From positions 62,001 to 126,000 of IMG/VR virus record IMGVR_UViG_3300050821_006345: a stretch of DNA of 64,000 bases; one strand, given 5' to 3'. The DNA is from a virus. Numbering within the stretch: position 1 is the first letter of the stretch; the number at the start of each line of letters is the position of its first letter. The notes beneath the pieces are model-generated. The model had not been told where the DNA came from and searched no databases. It was given only the letters and a program-made list of their open reading frames with translations. Shown in pieces: positions 1 through 8,273 of the stretch. The translations under genes and the position numbers were made by a program.

Positions 1-937
1 CGCGCGTAATCACCATCGCCTCGCGCATGGCCACTGTGTTTCCGTGGGTTGCGCCGGTTTCAGCGTGTTGCCCGGCTGCTGCTGCGAGCGCCGCTTCAGC
101 AAGTTGTTTCTTGACAAGTGCCGCCTCGCGTTCCGCGATGGTATCCCTGATCTGAATCGCACTGGAAGATGCCAAAACCGTCGCATACTTGGCTTGCGTC
201 GCCTCCAGTGCCACAGTTTCAACACCCGCAGCCTTCATCACTGGCAGCTTGGCAGATATTGCATCGTGCGCCTTCTTGATGGCAAGATACTCGGCCTCGG
301 TGGAAATCGTGAACGCGGCGGCAGCAGCCGTTGATGTGGTCTGTGCCTCGGCAACAGATGCAACCGATGTCGCCAAAGCCTTGTTGTCTGCTATGGTCAT
401 CTCGACATATTTGTCGTAGTCCTCCAGCGCGCCTTCAAGCTGCTCAATGCGGGCTTTCTGCACAACTGTGGCCTCTGATGCCTTGGTTCTCGCCGCCACT
501 AGCTTGGTTAACTGGTCTAATTCCACCAGCGCGGCGGCCTGTTGGAATTTGTTTCCAATGGCCAGACCTTCTGCGTTCGGCGACGACGGCGGAGGATTTC
601 TATATTCTGATAATGGCGTCCTTGGACTTGGATCACCCATTGCGATATTTACCGGAAGGCCATCTCCTCCAGCGTGCGACCCAGTGATTTTGATGTTCGC
701 TTCACGCTCCGCTTTTAACTCCCGCCAAGCAACCAACTGTGCTTCCAGTGATTCGGTGGTCTTGGCGATGGCCTGATCCTCGGCTGCACTGATGGTTAAC
801 GAAGAATCGGCACGCGACTTGGCCGCAGCTTCAGCCGCCTTGTTTGAAGCGGCAAGCTGGTCGAGCGTGGACTTTGCTTCCTTAGCCGCCGCTAAATCGG
901 CAGCTGTAGAAACTTTAATGATTATTTCATCTGGCAT
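1..937 (-). CDS. Tail tape measure-like protein, N-terminal part (runs off the window)
   Basis: The frame is open without a stop from an ATG at 937 to the first base of the window, about 312 residues. The product is rich in Ala, Lys, Glu and Gln with long heptad-like helical stretches and no Cys; it begins MPDEIIIKVSTAADLAAAKE. That composition, and its position after tail tube and tail assembly genes, fit the N-terminus of a phage tape measure protein, which sets tail length inside the tube. The hydrophobic middle and C-terminus would lie beyond the window. Another long coiled-coil virion protein is possible. Coding is certain; the function is inferred from composition and gene order. Confidence 0.7.
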   Translation of the reverse strand, partial: MPDEIIIKVSTAADLAAAKEAKSTLDQLAASNKAAEAAAKSRADSSLTISAAEDQAIAKTTESLEAQLVAWRELKAEREANIKITGSHAGGDGLPVNIAMGDPSPRTPLSEYRNPPPSSPNAEGLAIGNKFQQAAALVELDQLTKLVAARTKASEATVVQKARIEQLEGALEDYDKYVEMTIADNKALATSVASVAEAQTTSTAAAAAFTISTEAEYLAIKKAHDAISAKLPVMKAAGVETVALEATQAKYATVLASSSAIQIRDTIAEREAALVKKQLAEAALAAAAGQHAETGATHGNTVAMREAMVITR

Positions 938-997
938 CTGGCCGTAAGATTAAGCCAGATTCAGCCAAGACACAACCAGCCGATTACCGCGAGAAGA

Positions 998-1351
998 TTA
1001 GAACGGAGCCTGTGGGTCGGATGAAGATGTGCCGGATGAAGTCGTGTAGAATGGACGGACTGTATTGTTGTTAAAATCCACTTCCTCTGCCGGATTGTAA
1101 TTCGGAATTGGCTGAACTGTCGGCCAAGGCGATCTCGGCACAATTTGTGGGCGACCTGGCGGGATGTTTCGCGCCGCGTTGGTTTGTCCGGCACGACGAA
1201 TCAATTCTGGCTCTGCAAACGATGGTTTATTGCGCTTCTTTGGCCTCTTTTTGCCGCACTCATCGCAATAGTGGCCGGGAGGCACGTCTGGACAATAACG
1301 GCACTTCTCGGAGACTGGGGCTTCAACCGAAATGTTGGCGTCACTTGGCAT
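998..1351 (-). CDS. Small zinc-motif protein with Pro-rich tail
   Basis: 117 residues from an ATG at 1351 that overlaps the stop of the upstream zinc-ribbon gene by 11 bases. Near residues 17-33 it has a CxxC ... CxxC pattern (CRYC, then CDEC), a likely single zinc site, followed by a basic KKRPKKR patch and a Pro/Asn/Thr-rich tail with no predicted fold. I do not recognise the family. Its place just upstream of the tape measure gene is where many tailed phages encode tail assembly chaperones, but zinc motifs are not typical of those, so no function is assigned. A longer open frame extends to 1486, but it would swallow the upstream gene. Confidence 0.65.
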   Translation of the reverse strand: MPSDANISVEAPVSEKCRYCPDVPPGHYCDECGKKRPKKRNKPSFAEPELIRRAGQTNAARNIPPGRPQIVPRSPWPTVQPIPNYNPAEEVDFNNNTVRPFYTTSSGTSSSDPQAPF

Positions 1352-1490
1352 CGAGGTCTTTAATCTTTGGCTTCGGCACGGTGAAGCACTCGAAGCAATG
1401 AGCGCATCGAACCCGTTCTCCGGCCTCAAACTTCTGGGCGTCGACTGGTTCCATGACCAGCGTGCAGTTGGGACATTTGATTTCACTCAT
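1341..1490 (-). CDS. 49-residue zinc-ribbon protein
   Basis: ATG at 1490, stop at 1341-1343. The product has CPNC near its start and CAHCFEC about 25 residues later, a compact four-cysteine zinc-ribbon pattern, with a Lys-rich C-terminus (KPKIKDLDAK). The stop overlaps the next gene's start, so the two are translationally coupled. Size and cysteine layout recall small phage zinc-finger regulators such as Mu Com, but the similarity is only in layout. A nucleic-acid-binding role is a guess. Confidence 0.6.
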   Translation of the reverse strand: MSEIKCPNCTLVMEPVDAQKFEAGERVRCAHCFECFTVPKPKIKDLDAK

Positions 1491-1575
1491 AATTAAAAAG
1501 GCGACTGGCGGCAAACACGAACCTTACTTAAGATTTCAGGTCGCAATTGGCTTGCAATCACCAGTCGCCAAACTT

Positions 1576-2490
1576 TTACCGCATCCGCGCCCATTCGTCA
1601 AGTTGATTTGAAAACTTGGCAATGGTTTCATTTCCGGCCAGACGAAGATTCTCCAGATCTTCATCGCTTACACCGTCAATCGGAAACGGATGCTTCAGCA
1701 CCGGCTGGATGCGGACGTAATCCTTTCCAATCATCTGCTCCATTTGATAGTCCACGTCCTCGCTTCCAGCCTCAAACAGCATTTGAACAGTGGCAGCGGC
1801 GGCTCTTATCGCTCCGCCGTTTATCATCTTTTCGGGATTGATGGATGCGGAAGACGAGCCACAGCCAAGCGAAAGGATTTTTACATTAAAATCGTCTCCC
1901 CAGAGCTTCACCGCATCGGCATAGGCGCACAGCGAAGGATTATTTGCGACATTCCCACCGTCCCAGAACACCTTGTCGCTCCAAGCATCTGGGCAGGAAA
2001 ATGCGGGAAAGTAGGTTTGCGCCGCGCTGGTGGCTCTTGCAACCCGCCAAAGGAAGTCGTTCTGACCATCAAGGTAGTTTTTGAAGAAATACGGCTTCTG
2101 ACTCACCAGTTCAAGTGATGTCACCAATAGCTTTGTTTTGCACCCATTTAGCTTCTGGTGCGCCAGACGTGTCTGAAGCACCCTTTCCAGCTGTCTGGCA
2201 GGATAACGCGGCAGAATCAATCCAAGAGCCCTCCACCAATGCTTTTTGAAGATGACCTTGCCGTCGACGGTGAAGAACTTGATGGCTTCGGCAGCCGGAA
2301 CGCCAGAGGCAAGCAGGCAGGCGAGGATGCCGCCGATGGAAGTTCCAGCAATTAAATCAAACATCGAGGCAATCGGCCTTCCGGCACGTCTTTCCAGTTC
2401 CACGAGAATGGCAGCCGGGATCATTCCACGTTGACCGCCGCCATCTAAACTTAAAACTCGAACGATTTTATTTTTCTTTTTAGTTGCCAT
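1576..2490 (-). CDS. Patatin-like phospholipase
   Basis: 304 residues with the full patatin signature. The oxyanion loop is DGGGQRG (about residues 15-21). The nucleophile elbow is GTSIGG (catalytic Ser about residue 50). The catalytic Asp is in WDGGNVANNP (about residue 177). Patatins are Ser-Asp dyad lipid acyl hydrolases that release fatty acids from membrane phospholipids. There is no signal peptide, so it acts in the cytoplasm or is carried in the virion. It lies between the exported-protein cluster and the tape measure. Patatins are also effectors of CBASS anti-phage systems, but no cyclase or other CBASS gene is nearby. Possible roles are membrane disruption at lysis, entry, or competition with other phages. 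Confidence 0.88.
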   Translation of the reverse strand: MATKKKNKIVRVLSLDGGGQRGMIPAAILVELERRAGRPIASMFDLIAGTSIGGILACLLASGVPAAEAIKFFTVDGKVIFKKHWWRALGLILPRYPARQLERVLQTRLAHQKLNGCKTKLLVTSLELVSQKPYFFKNYLDGQNDFLWRVARATSAAQTYFPAFSCPDAWSDKVFWDGGNVANNPSLCAYADAVKLWGDDFNVKILSLGCGSSSASINPEKMINGGAIRAAAATVQMLFEAGSEDVDYQMEQMIGKDYVRIQPVLKHPFPIDGVSDEDLENLRLAGNETIAKFSNQLDEWARMR

Positions 2491-2646
2491 AGCTTCTTGC
2501 CGGTGTGGCTAGCGCATCTTCCTGAGACCATCTCTATCATTTTCTCGCCATAAAATTATGCGACCGGAAGGGTCTTGCGACCTAGCACCATGGCTATCGC
2601 GCGTCCACGATGTGTTCTGGCGGACTTCCGGCCACTGCCAGATTGG

Positions 2647-3261
2647 TTAAAATCCCTTGTTCACTTCCAGGCCGCCGCAAATGTATTTGGCCGTCCAGAA
2701 TCCCGCGCCGATCCGGTCTTCGTAAAATCCAACCGCGCCCAGGTTCCAGCCGCCGCCGAACGTGACGAAGTTCAGCTTCGCGCCGGCGGTGACAATTTCC
2801 GAAACGGAACCGTTGCCCGTGGCCATCAGCACATTGGCAAACGGCGTCGCCGCCACGTTGGTCATTCCAAAGTTTTTAAGCGGATAAATGACCGCCGAAA
2901 GCGTGATGCCGCCCTTGACCAGGTTGGCCTGGGCTGGAATGCCTGATTTTTTCGATGTCCAAAGATAATCGTAGCCGACGACCAGCCCGACATTTTGCGA
3001 CACATTGTAAATGTAATCGGCGAACGCAAGATTGCGGTTGCCGGTGGTTGCCCGTCCGCCGCCGATAGCGATGGCATAATTGGTGGAGACGGTCACGGAG
3101 TCGTAAAGTTCCTGCAACCCGGAACTGAATGACGGCATGGCAGGTGCGGCATTGGTGACAATGACCGGCTGCGCGTTGAGGTTGCTGGTGATGCCCACTG
3201 CGACCAGTGCGGCGATGGCAACTACTAATCTAATGCTAATTTTGTTTAATTTAGTTTTCAT
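2647..3261 (-). CDS. Exported outer-membrane beta-barrel-like protein
   Basis: 204 residues. The N-terminus has a clear Sec signal peptide (Lys-rich start, hydrophobic core, likely cleavage after LNAQ near residue 31). The mature part is Gly- and aromatic-rich with alternating hydrophobic residues and ends in Phe, as many outer-membrane barrels do. The ATG at 3261 follows an A-rich leader without a Shine-Dalgarno sequence. It heads the end of a run of small exported proteins. A phage-coded barrel could alter the host surface, for example to block superinfection. Alternatively it is cargo acquired from the host. The exact family is not recognised. Confidence 0.65.
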   Translation of the reverse strand: MKTKLNKISIRLVVAIAALVAVGITSNLNAQPVIVTNAAPAMPSFSSGLQELYDSVTVSTNYAIAIGGGRATTGNRNLAFADYIYNVSQNVGLVVGYDYLWTSKKSGIPAQANLVKGGITLSAVIYPLKNFGMTNVAATPFANVLMATGNGSVSEIVTAGAKLNFVTFGGGWNLGAVGFYEDRIGAGFWTAKYICGGLEVNKGF

Positions 3262-3269
3262 TTTGTTTT

Positions 3270-3632
3270 TTATTTCGGTTGTGCCGCATCAGCGGCGGGT
3301 TGTGGTTTGGCTGCGGGTTCAGGATTTATTTCCAGCGCGGCGTGCTTTAGCACCGTGCCGACAATGCCGGTCTGCATTGAGTCGGGAACGCCCTTGCGGA
3401 GCAAGCGGGCGGAAACCCACGCGATGAATCCGGCGCTGGTCAAGCCGCTCAAATTGATTTGGTCAATGCAGTCCACGAACAGCTTCACCAAGTCGGCCTT
3501 GATGTTCGCCGGAATTGGCGCAGATGGTTGCGAAATGGGCGCGGTGGCCGCCGGCGCATTGGTGTTTTGCGCCATGACTGCCAGTGAGCAGAATATGACG
3601 CCGACCGTTATGATTGCGATGGTGGTTTTCAT
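3270..3632 (-). CDS. Small exported protein, hypothetical
   Basis: 120 residues from the ATG at 3632, whose first bases overlap the stop of the upstream gene (ATGA). It has an N-terminal signal peptide (likely cleavage after AVMAQ), then a Pro/Ala/Thr linker, a helical segment of about 60 residues with a second hydrophobic stretch (SAGFIAWVSARLL), and an Ala/Pro/Lys-rich tail. No family is recognised. A longer open frame reaching 3911 is out of context. Coupling to the single-span membrane gene upstream suggests a shared envelope role, possibly in lysis, which is only an inference. Confidence 0.6.
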   Translation of the reverse strand: MKTTIAIITVGVIFCSLAVMAQNTNAPAATAPISQPSAPIPANIKADLVKLFVDCIDQINLSGLTSAGFIAWVSARLLRKGVPDSMQTGIVGTVLKHAALEINPEPAAKPQPAADAAQPK

Positions 3633-3964
3633 TGGACTTCTTTTTTTGGTTGATTTACCTGCTGGACTAAAACTGGCTGCGCTTTGCAGGTGGTGGTGAC
3701 GGCGCGGATTAGCTCGTCGTGGTATGCCTTGTTGACCTCTACCACGGTCGCCAGCTTCCCGTTTTGCAAATCCTGCCCCTGCTTGATCTGGCGCATATAG
3801 TCGCGCTGTTCTTTCTGAATTTGCTGGGCAAGGTCTTCCCTCTTGGCATCGTGAATGCGCGTCCACAGCATTCCAATTGCCCCTAGCACAACGACAATGA
3901 GGGTAGCCCATTGTCCAAGGGACGTGTCGCTGTGAACATTGACCGGAACTTGGGCGAACATCAT
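3629..3964 (-). CDS. Single-span membrane protein with coiled coil, possible lysis protein
   Basis: 111 residues: one hydrophobic span (about residues 19-35, WATLIVVVLGAIGMLW) followed by a charged coiled-coil region rich in Gln, Lys and Glu. This layout is shared by single-span holins and inner-membrane spanins, but also by many unrelated small phage membrane proteins. It is translationally coupled (ATGA) to the exported protein downstream. No recognisable endolysin is adjacent. Two Met codons at 3964 and 3961 are both plausible starts. Membrane topology is well supported; a lysis role is speculative. Confidence 0.6.
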   Translation of the reverse strand: MMFAQVPVNVHSDTSLGQWATLIVVVLGAIGMLWTRIHDAKREDLAQQIQKEQRDYMRQIKQGQDLQNGKLATVVEVNKAYHDELIRAVTTTCKAQPVLVQQVNQPKKEVQ

Positions 3965-3968
3965 AAAA

Positions 3969-4322
3969 TCAATTCAGTTGACCGTAGGCGGAATAAAATT
4001 TCGCAGCGTTGGTCATCGGCAGATCGCAGTTGGTGCAAAGGAGACCGGTGAATTCCACCGCCCACTGGTTGCGCGGCACCGTCAAATCAGTGCTGCTGAC
4101 GATGACCGCCGCGTAATTCGTGGGCGCATTGGCGGGCAGGTTCCAAGCCAGCCCGATATACGGCGTGACGGTGGAGAGCGCGATCACATTGGCGCGCGCC
4201 GCCGACACCGCGTTGGCACGGCTCGCCGCCATCATCTGCGCCGCGACCGGATTCCAATTCGTCTGCGCGGCCAGCGACAAGGCGAGCGTCAGGAGCGAGA
4301 GGGAAAGGAGTTTTGTTTTCAT
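3969..4322 (-). CDS. Small exported protein, hypothetical
   Basis: 117 residues with a short Sec signal peptide (KTKLLSLSLLTLALSLAAQ) and a mature part rich in Ala, Asn and Thr containing one CxxC pair (LCTNCD) that could form a disulfide in the periplasm. The start at 4322 has an A-rich upstream context and no Shine-Dalgarno. Its N-terminus resembles those of neighbouring exported genes only in being a signal sequence. No family is recognised; it belongs to the exported cluster at 2.6-8.8 kb. Confidence 0.6.
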   Translation of the reverse strand: MKTKLLSLSLLTLALSLAAQTNWNPVAAQMMAASRANAVSAARANVIALSTVTPYIGLAWNLPANAPTNYAAVIVSSTDLTVPRNQWAVEFTGLLCTNCDLPMTNAAKFYSAYGQLN

Positions 4323-4326
4323 AAAT

Positions 4327-4914
4327 TTATTTTGTGGCTTTCACATCTTCATCCCATGAGCGAACAAGCCCGCGCAGAATCGGATGAAATCCGTGTGCCA
4401 ACATTTCTTTATATGCTTCAGATTTTGACCAACCTTCAGCTTCGACGCGATATGCTCCGATGATAAGTCCAGTGCGGTCTTGGCCGTGTTCGCAGTGGAC
4501 ATAGACGCCCTGATGGTTATACTTGCTCAGTGCGATTAAATACATCGCAGCTTCAATGCTTTCCTTATTCGGTTTCCCAAGCGTCTGCTGCTCGAAATTT
4601 ATTGCACCTTCGGTTTGGAGGAACATTCCGTTAGTCAAAGCGTCAGCATCCGACGCTTCATTTGGTGTGTTCAATTTTACATCAACAAAAACACCTTGAG
4701 ATTTCAACCATGCCCAGCCTTCCGCGTTCGGTTGTCCGCCCCGCCACACGCCAGGCTCGACCAGCGCCAGATTTGGAATGCCGTGAGTTACCGGTGCGGT
4801 TTTGCAGCCGGTCAAACAAAGCACCAGCGCTGCGGCGAAAAGAATGACGCCAACCGTGCGCTGAAACATAGCGCTTAGCCACACCAGCGCAAGGATGAGG
4901 AGCGTGGGTTTCAT
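4327..4914 (-). CDS. Lipoprotein tyrosine / dual-specificity phosphatase
   Basis: 195 residues. The N-terminal hydrophobic stretch ends in LTGC, a lipobox, so the mature protein should be lipid-anchored. The phosphatase P-loop HCEHGQDRTG (about residues 140-149) matches the HCx5R signature, with nucleophile Cys and phosphate-binding Arg. The upstream WRGGQPNAEGW segment is typical of the DSP/PTP-like group found in bacterial phytase-like and cell-envelope phosphatases. A second Met at about 4869 gives a more conventional lipoprotein leader and may be the true start. A secreted phosphatase in a phage tail region is unusual. Its substrate is unknown; phosphorylated surface sugars or phosphate esters are possibilities. 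Confidence 0.85.
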   Translation of the reverse strand: MKPTLLILALVWLSAMFQRTVGVILFAAALVLCLTGCKTAPVTHGIPNLALVEPGVWRGGQPNAEGWAWLKSQGVFVDVKLNTPNEASDADALTNGMFLQTEGAINFEQQTLGKPNKESIEAAMYLIALSKYNHQGVYVHCEHGQDRTGLIIGAYRVEAEGWSKSEAYKEMLAHGFHPILRGLVRSWDEDVKATK

Positions 4915-4915
4915 T

Positions 4916-5008
4916 TTAATGGGCGAGACAAAATAACCAGCCGGCTACACTGATCGCGGTGATGATGCCAAGCGAAAAACTTTCAAAATCAAATTGTCCT
5001 TTTTTCAT
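4916..5008 (-). CDS. 30-residue membrane microprotein
   Basis: ATG at 5008, stop at 4916-4918. The product starts with a polar MKKGQFDFE stretch and then a hydrophobic segment (FSLGIIT, then SVAGWLFCLAH) long enough to span the membrane once. It fills the gap between the fibre gene and the phosphatase gene. Coding is supported only by position, frame and composition; the length limits certainty. A tiny holin-like or accessory role is possible but unproven. Confidence 0.45.
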   Translation of the reverse strand: MKKGQFDFESFSLGIITAISVAGWLFCLAH

Positions 5009-5017
5009 AAAATTGGT

Positions 5018-7714
5018 TTATTTGTGAACCACAGCGCCTTCAATGGTCTGGCTGGTTATTGTGGCGGCGGTGAATCCGAGTGTGAAGTTCGTCGGTGTTC
5101 TGGCGGTGACGGTTGCTCCCACCAAATCATTCGGCGCGGTTACGGTGTAATTTGTCGTCAGGTCAGGAAACCCGGAAATGTTCACCACCAGCGAAGTTGC
5201 CGCCGACAGGGTCGCGTTTGTTGAATAAGTCTGCGCCGATCCGGTGTAAGCCCCGACCGCCGAATACAAACCCGCAATCTCTGCATCCGACAACGCGCGG
5301 TTGAACATCTTCACGTCGTCTTCCGAACCGTTGTAAAATCCGGCGGCAGAATCAATGTAGCGGCCAATCGTCACACCCAGGCCGGAGTCAGCGTAAGTGT
5401 CAGTGACCGTCGCGCCGTCGCGCGCTCCGTTGATGTAGAATTGCATCACGCCGTTGCTGCGTTTCAGCGCCAGATGATTCCAGGCCGCGCCCGTCAGCGT
5501 GTTGCTGCCGGTCAGTTTAAATCCGCCGCCCTGATAAACCTGCGGATGGCCGCTGGTGTCGCAGGTGATCAGCAATGAGACCGTCCGCGCACCGCTGTCG
5601 CCGATCCTTGCCGTTTCCAGAATGGCCGGTGTCCCGGAAAATGAAGCCGGATTGAGCCAGAGCGAAATTGTGAAATCGCCCTGGCCGAACGGATAGCCGT
5701 CGGAACCGAGCGAATAGCTGCTGCTGCCATTGTAGGACAGCGCGCTGCCGGAACTCGTCGGATTGACGATGCCGGCCACCCAGGTCGTGCTGGTGTTGGT
5801 CAGAGTGTTCCAACTGAAATTGTTGTTGGCAGAATCAGCGTCAGTCGAGCCTGAACCCTCATCAAACGTCCAGTTGCGGACAGGCGTGACAATTGGTTCA
5901 AGCGTTTGCAGATAATTGGTGACAAGATACGATCTTTTGCCTTCGACAAAAAGATTGCCGATGCTCGTGTTGGTTCCCGCCAGATAAACCGGCTCACCCG
6001 CAATCAAATTGTTTGTGGCAATGTTTGAGAGCCTCGCTTCATCAAATTTCGAGTTCATCACAATTAATCCGTAGGAAAGGTTCATCAATTGGGAATTGTC
6101 AACGTAACTGAAATGCTGACCACAGTTCACATTGTTGATGATGGCGATTCCTACATTTCCACGCTGACCGTTGGCGTAAAAATAGTAGGGATTAAAATAG
6201 ACGGCGGGCAGTCCGAGATAGCCGAACACACCATTGATGGTAATGCGCTCCAGCCGGTTAGTGATGGTTAGGACGCGCACACCCGAGCCCGCATAGGCGT
6301 AATGATCAACATTGTTATTTGTGGTGGCGGAGACAAAAACATCCTCGACCAGCACGTCATTCATGCCGCCCCATGTGAAGGCTGGAATGCTCGTGTTGGT
6401 AACACCGTTGAGATAACCAAGCTGCTCATCCGGCGCGATGGTCACAGTATCATCACCGCCATTTCCGTGCATTCTGGCGATGTGAAGGAATCCGGTGTTC
6501 GGCCCCCAATTATGGCTCAAATCAGTCCCAAAAGAATAGTAAGTGGAATTTTGCCAGATGTCGTGTTGGTAAATGTTTTCTGAGTGTGAAGTCGTTATTG
6601 CAAAATTTGGGTTGCCATAAAAATAAATGTCATCGAGTTCGCAGTTTGTAATTGACGAAACAAAAACGCCCGCACCACCCCCGGTATAATTGCCGGCACG
6701 ATATTGGTTGGTTCCGTTTGCGTTTAGTGCAAAATTGCCGATGCGGATATTGAAGTTTCCGGGAACTTGGTTTGACCAGTTCAGGTTGGCAATTGCCGGG
6801 CAAGGAATGTTATTGTTCGTTCCCAAGTTGGTTGCCACAAAAAAACCAGAGCCCATCCCAACTCCAAGGAAGGCCACGTTGTTTGGAACAAAGATTGTTT
6901 TGTCAATCAACTCTGAATTGGAAATGGTCGTGTCATTCCAAAATGTGCCGCCGCCCGCCGCAGACAAGACCAGCAGGTTTGAATTGATGGCGGTGGACGC
7001 GCCGGTGCCGCCGCCGGTGTAAAAATTGCAGTTCTGCGGCACTCCGCATTGCGAGGCAATCATCCCACGGCCAGAATACCAAGCGTTCGTCACCGCGCCG
7101 GCGGCGGCGATGGCGGACACCGTGTTGGTGAATCCGGGCGTGTTGACCTGTGAAACATCAAACTTTCCAGACACGTTGTTGGACGTGACCGTGACCGAGG
7201 TTGGCAGCGCGCCAGCCGTCACGCCGGTCGCTGGAACGACATCCGCATTAGTCGCGTGCGTGGCCTGCGCCACCGCCGTGCTGACCTGACTGCCGAGAAT
7301 CGTGCCGGATAGATTCGCGGCGGATGTAGCCAACGGCACCGTGCCAGTCACCAGCGAACCCGCCACAGGAGCGGTATTGGTCGTCGCGGCGGATAGATTT
7401 CCAGAACCAACTCCAGCAGCAGGCACGGATACAGCGGTCGCCGCGCTTCCGGTCGTGCTGTTCGTCAGCGTGCCGATGAGGTTAGTGCCGTTTAACGGCG
7501 ACCCGTTCGTGAGCGTTCCACCAATCGGAAGGCCGTTTGTGCCAACCACGGAAGCAACGTTGGTGATGGTCTGGCCACCGGCGTCCAGCGGGGTCTGAAG
7601 CAGTCCGTTGGCGATGGGAAATTTCGCAGCGGACGCCGAAAGTGCAAATGACGCCAAAAACATGGCGACTGTAAGTCTTAATCGCATTCCGCCAATATAA
7701 TGTCTCAAAATCAT
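5018..7714 (-). CDS. Large fibre-like protein with beta-helix and LamG domains and a signal peptide
   Basis: 898 residues. Residues 10-29 look like a Sec signal peptide, with likely cleavage after SASA. Residues 30-215 are Thr/Asn/Ala-rich with repeated NLxGT and TNAxV-type turns, like phage tail-fibre shafts. Residues about 230-600 read as a right-handed parallel beta-helix with many Asn-rich turns. Residues about 615-790 form a LamG/concanavalin-type lectin domain (DGYPFGQGDFTISLWL ... NHLALKRSNG), followed by a short Ig-like tail. It probably binds host surface glycans. The signal peptide is odd for a virion protein and may indicate a secreted protein instead. A second Met at residue 10 gives a cleaner signal peptide. 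Confidence 0.75.
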   Translation of the reverse strand: MILRHYIGGMRLRLTVAMFLASFALSASAAKFPIANGLLQTPLDAGGQTITNVASVVGTNGLPIGGTLTNGSPLNGTNLIGTLTNSTTGSAATAVSVPAAGVGSGNLSAATTNTAPVAGSLVTGTVPLATSAANLSGTILGSQVSTAVAQATHATNADVVPATGVTAGALPTSVTVTSNNVSGKFDVSQVNTPGFTNTVSAIAAAGAVTNAWYSGRGMIASQCGVPQNCNFYTGGGTGASTAINSNLLVLSAAGGGTFWNDTTISNSELIDKTIFVPNNVAFLGVGMGSGFFVATNLGTNNNIPCPAIANLNWSNQVPGNFNIRIGNFALNANGTNQYRAGNYTGGGAGVFVSSITNCELDDIYFYGNPNFAITTSHSENIYQHDIWQNSTYYSFGTDLSHNWGPNTGFLHIARMHGNGGDDTVTIAPDEQLGYLNGVTNTSIPAFTWGGMNDVLVEDVFVSATTNNNVDHYAYAGSGVRVLTITNRLERITINGVFGYLGLPAVYFNPYYFYANGQRGNVGIAIINNVNCGQHFSYVDNSQLMNLSYGLIVMNSKFDEARLSNIATNNLIAGEPVYLAGTNTSIGNLFVEGKRSYLVTNYLQTLEPIVTPVRNWTFDEGSGSTDADSANNNFSWNTLTNTSTTWVAGIVNPTSSGSALSYNGSSSYSLGSDGYPFGQGDFTISLWLNPASFSGTPAILETARIGDSGARTVSLLITCDTSGHPQVYQGGGFKLTGSNTLTGAAWNHLALKRSNGVMQFYINGARDGATVTDTYADSGLGVTIGRYIDSAAGFYNGSEDDVKMFNRALSDAEIAGLYSAVGAYTGSAQTYSTNATLSAATSLVVNISGFPDLTTNYTVTAPNDLVGATVTARTPTNFTLGFTAATITSQTIEGAVVHK

Positions 7715-7736
7715 TTCACAACTCCGACTTTACCGC

Positions 7737-8273
7737 TTACGGTGCGGCCATCCAGTTCAGGACATAAAGACCTGAATCCGTTAATCCGTTCATGGTGAAC
7801 GTCCAGCCGTCACTGGTCGGTGAACCGGAAAGCGTGGCATATAAAACCAGTCCGTTCGCTGGCGACTGAACAGTCATTAAAACCTTGGTGGGAGTGAACG
7901 GCAGTGCCAGACCGGTCAGGGATGCGCCCTGCGAACTGTTGGGTATGGAATATGCTCCTGTTGCTGAATTGATGTAGACGACTGATCCTGTCAAAAGCTG
8001 ATCTACAGAGTATGTTCCAGTAGACGGAACCGAGATGTTGATGGTTGATGGACTGGATGAATTATTGTAGCCAAATGAAATTGTGTAAAGGCCAGGCTCA
8101 AGCGTCATCGACCAGTATCCGGTGGACGGATTGGTTTTGACCCTGGCCGTGAATGAGGCAATCAGAATCCCGCCAGCCATCGCGGTCGGTCCGGATGAGG
8201 AGATGGCCACCACCTCCGCATAAAGCGGGTCGGCGTCCACATCAAGGAGCGTTCCATATACTGTCACTGCCAT
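7737..8273 (-). CDS. Beta-rich tail-associated protein with repeated C-terminal domain
   Basis: 178 residues without a signal peptide. The N-terminal half looks like a carboxypeptidase-regulatory or Ig-like sandwich (YWSMTLEPGLYTISFG). The last 80 residues, from about GAYSIPN onward, closely match the C-terminal domain of the tail protein at 11330-12262: both contain SLTGLALPFTP or TLTGLALPFTP, then xMTVxS, then TSxGWxF and YVLNWxA. Such shared modules on separate virion proteins suggest a common docking or carbohydrate-binding domain. The stop of the upstream gene overlaps this start by 10 bases. The function is unknown. Confidence 0.7.
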   Translation of the reverse strand: MAVTVYGTLLDVDADPLYAEVVAISSSGPTAMAGGILIASFTARVKTNPSTGYWSMTLEPGLYTISFGYNNSSSPSTINISVPSTGTYSVDQLLTGSVVYINSATGAYSIPNSSQGASLTGLALPFTPTKVLMTVQSPANGLVLYATLSGSPTSDGWTFTMNGLTDSGLYVLNWMAAP

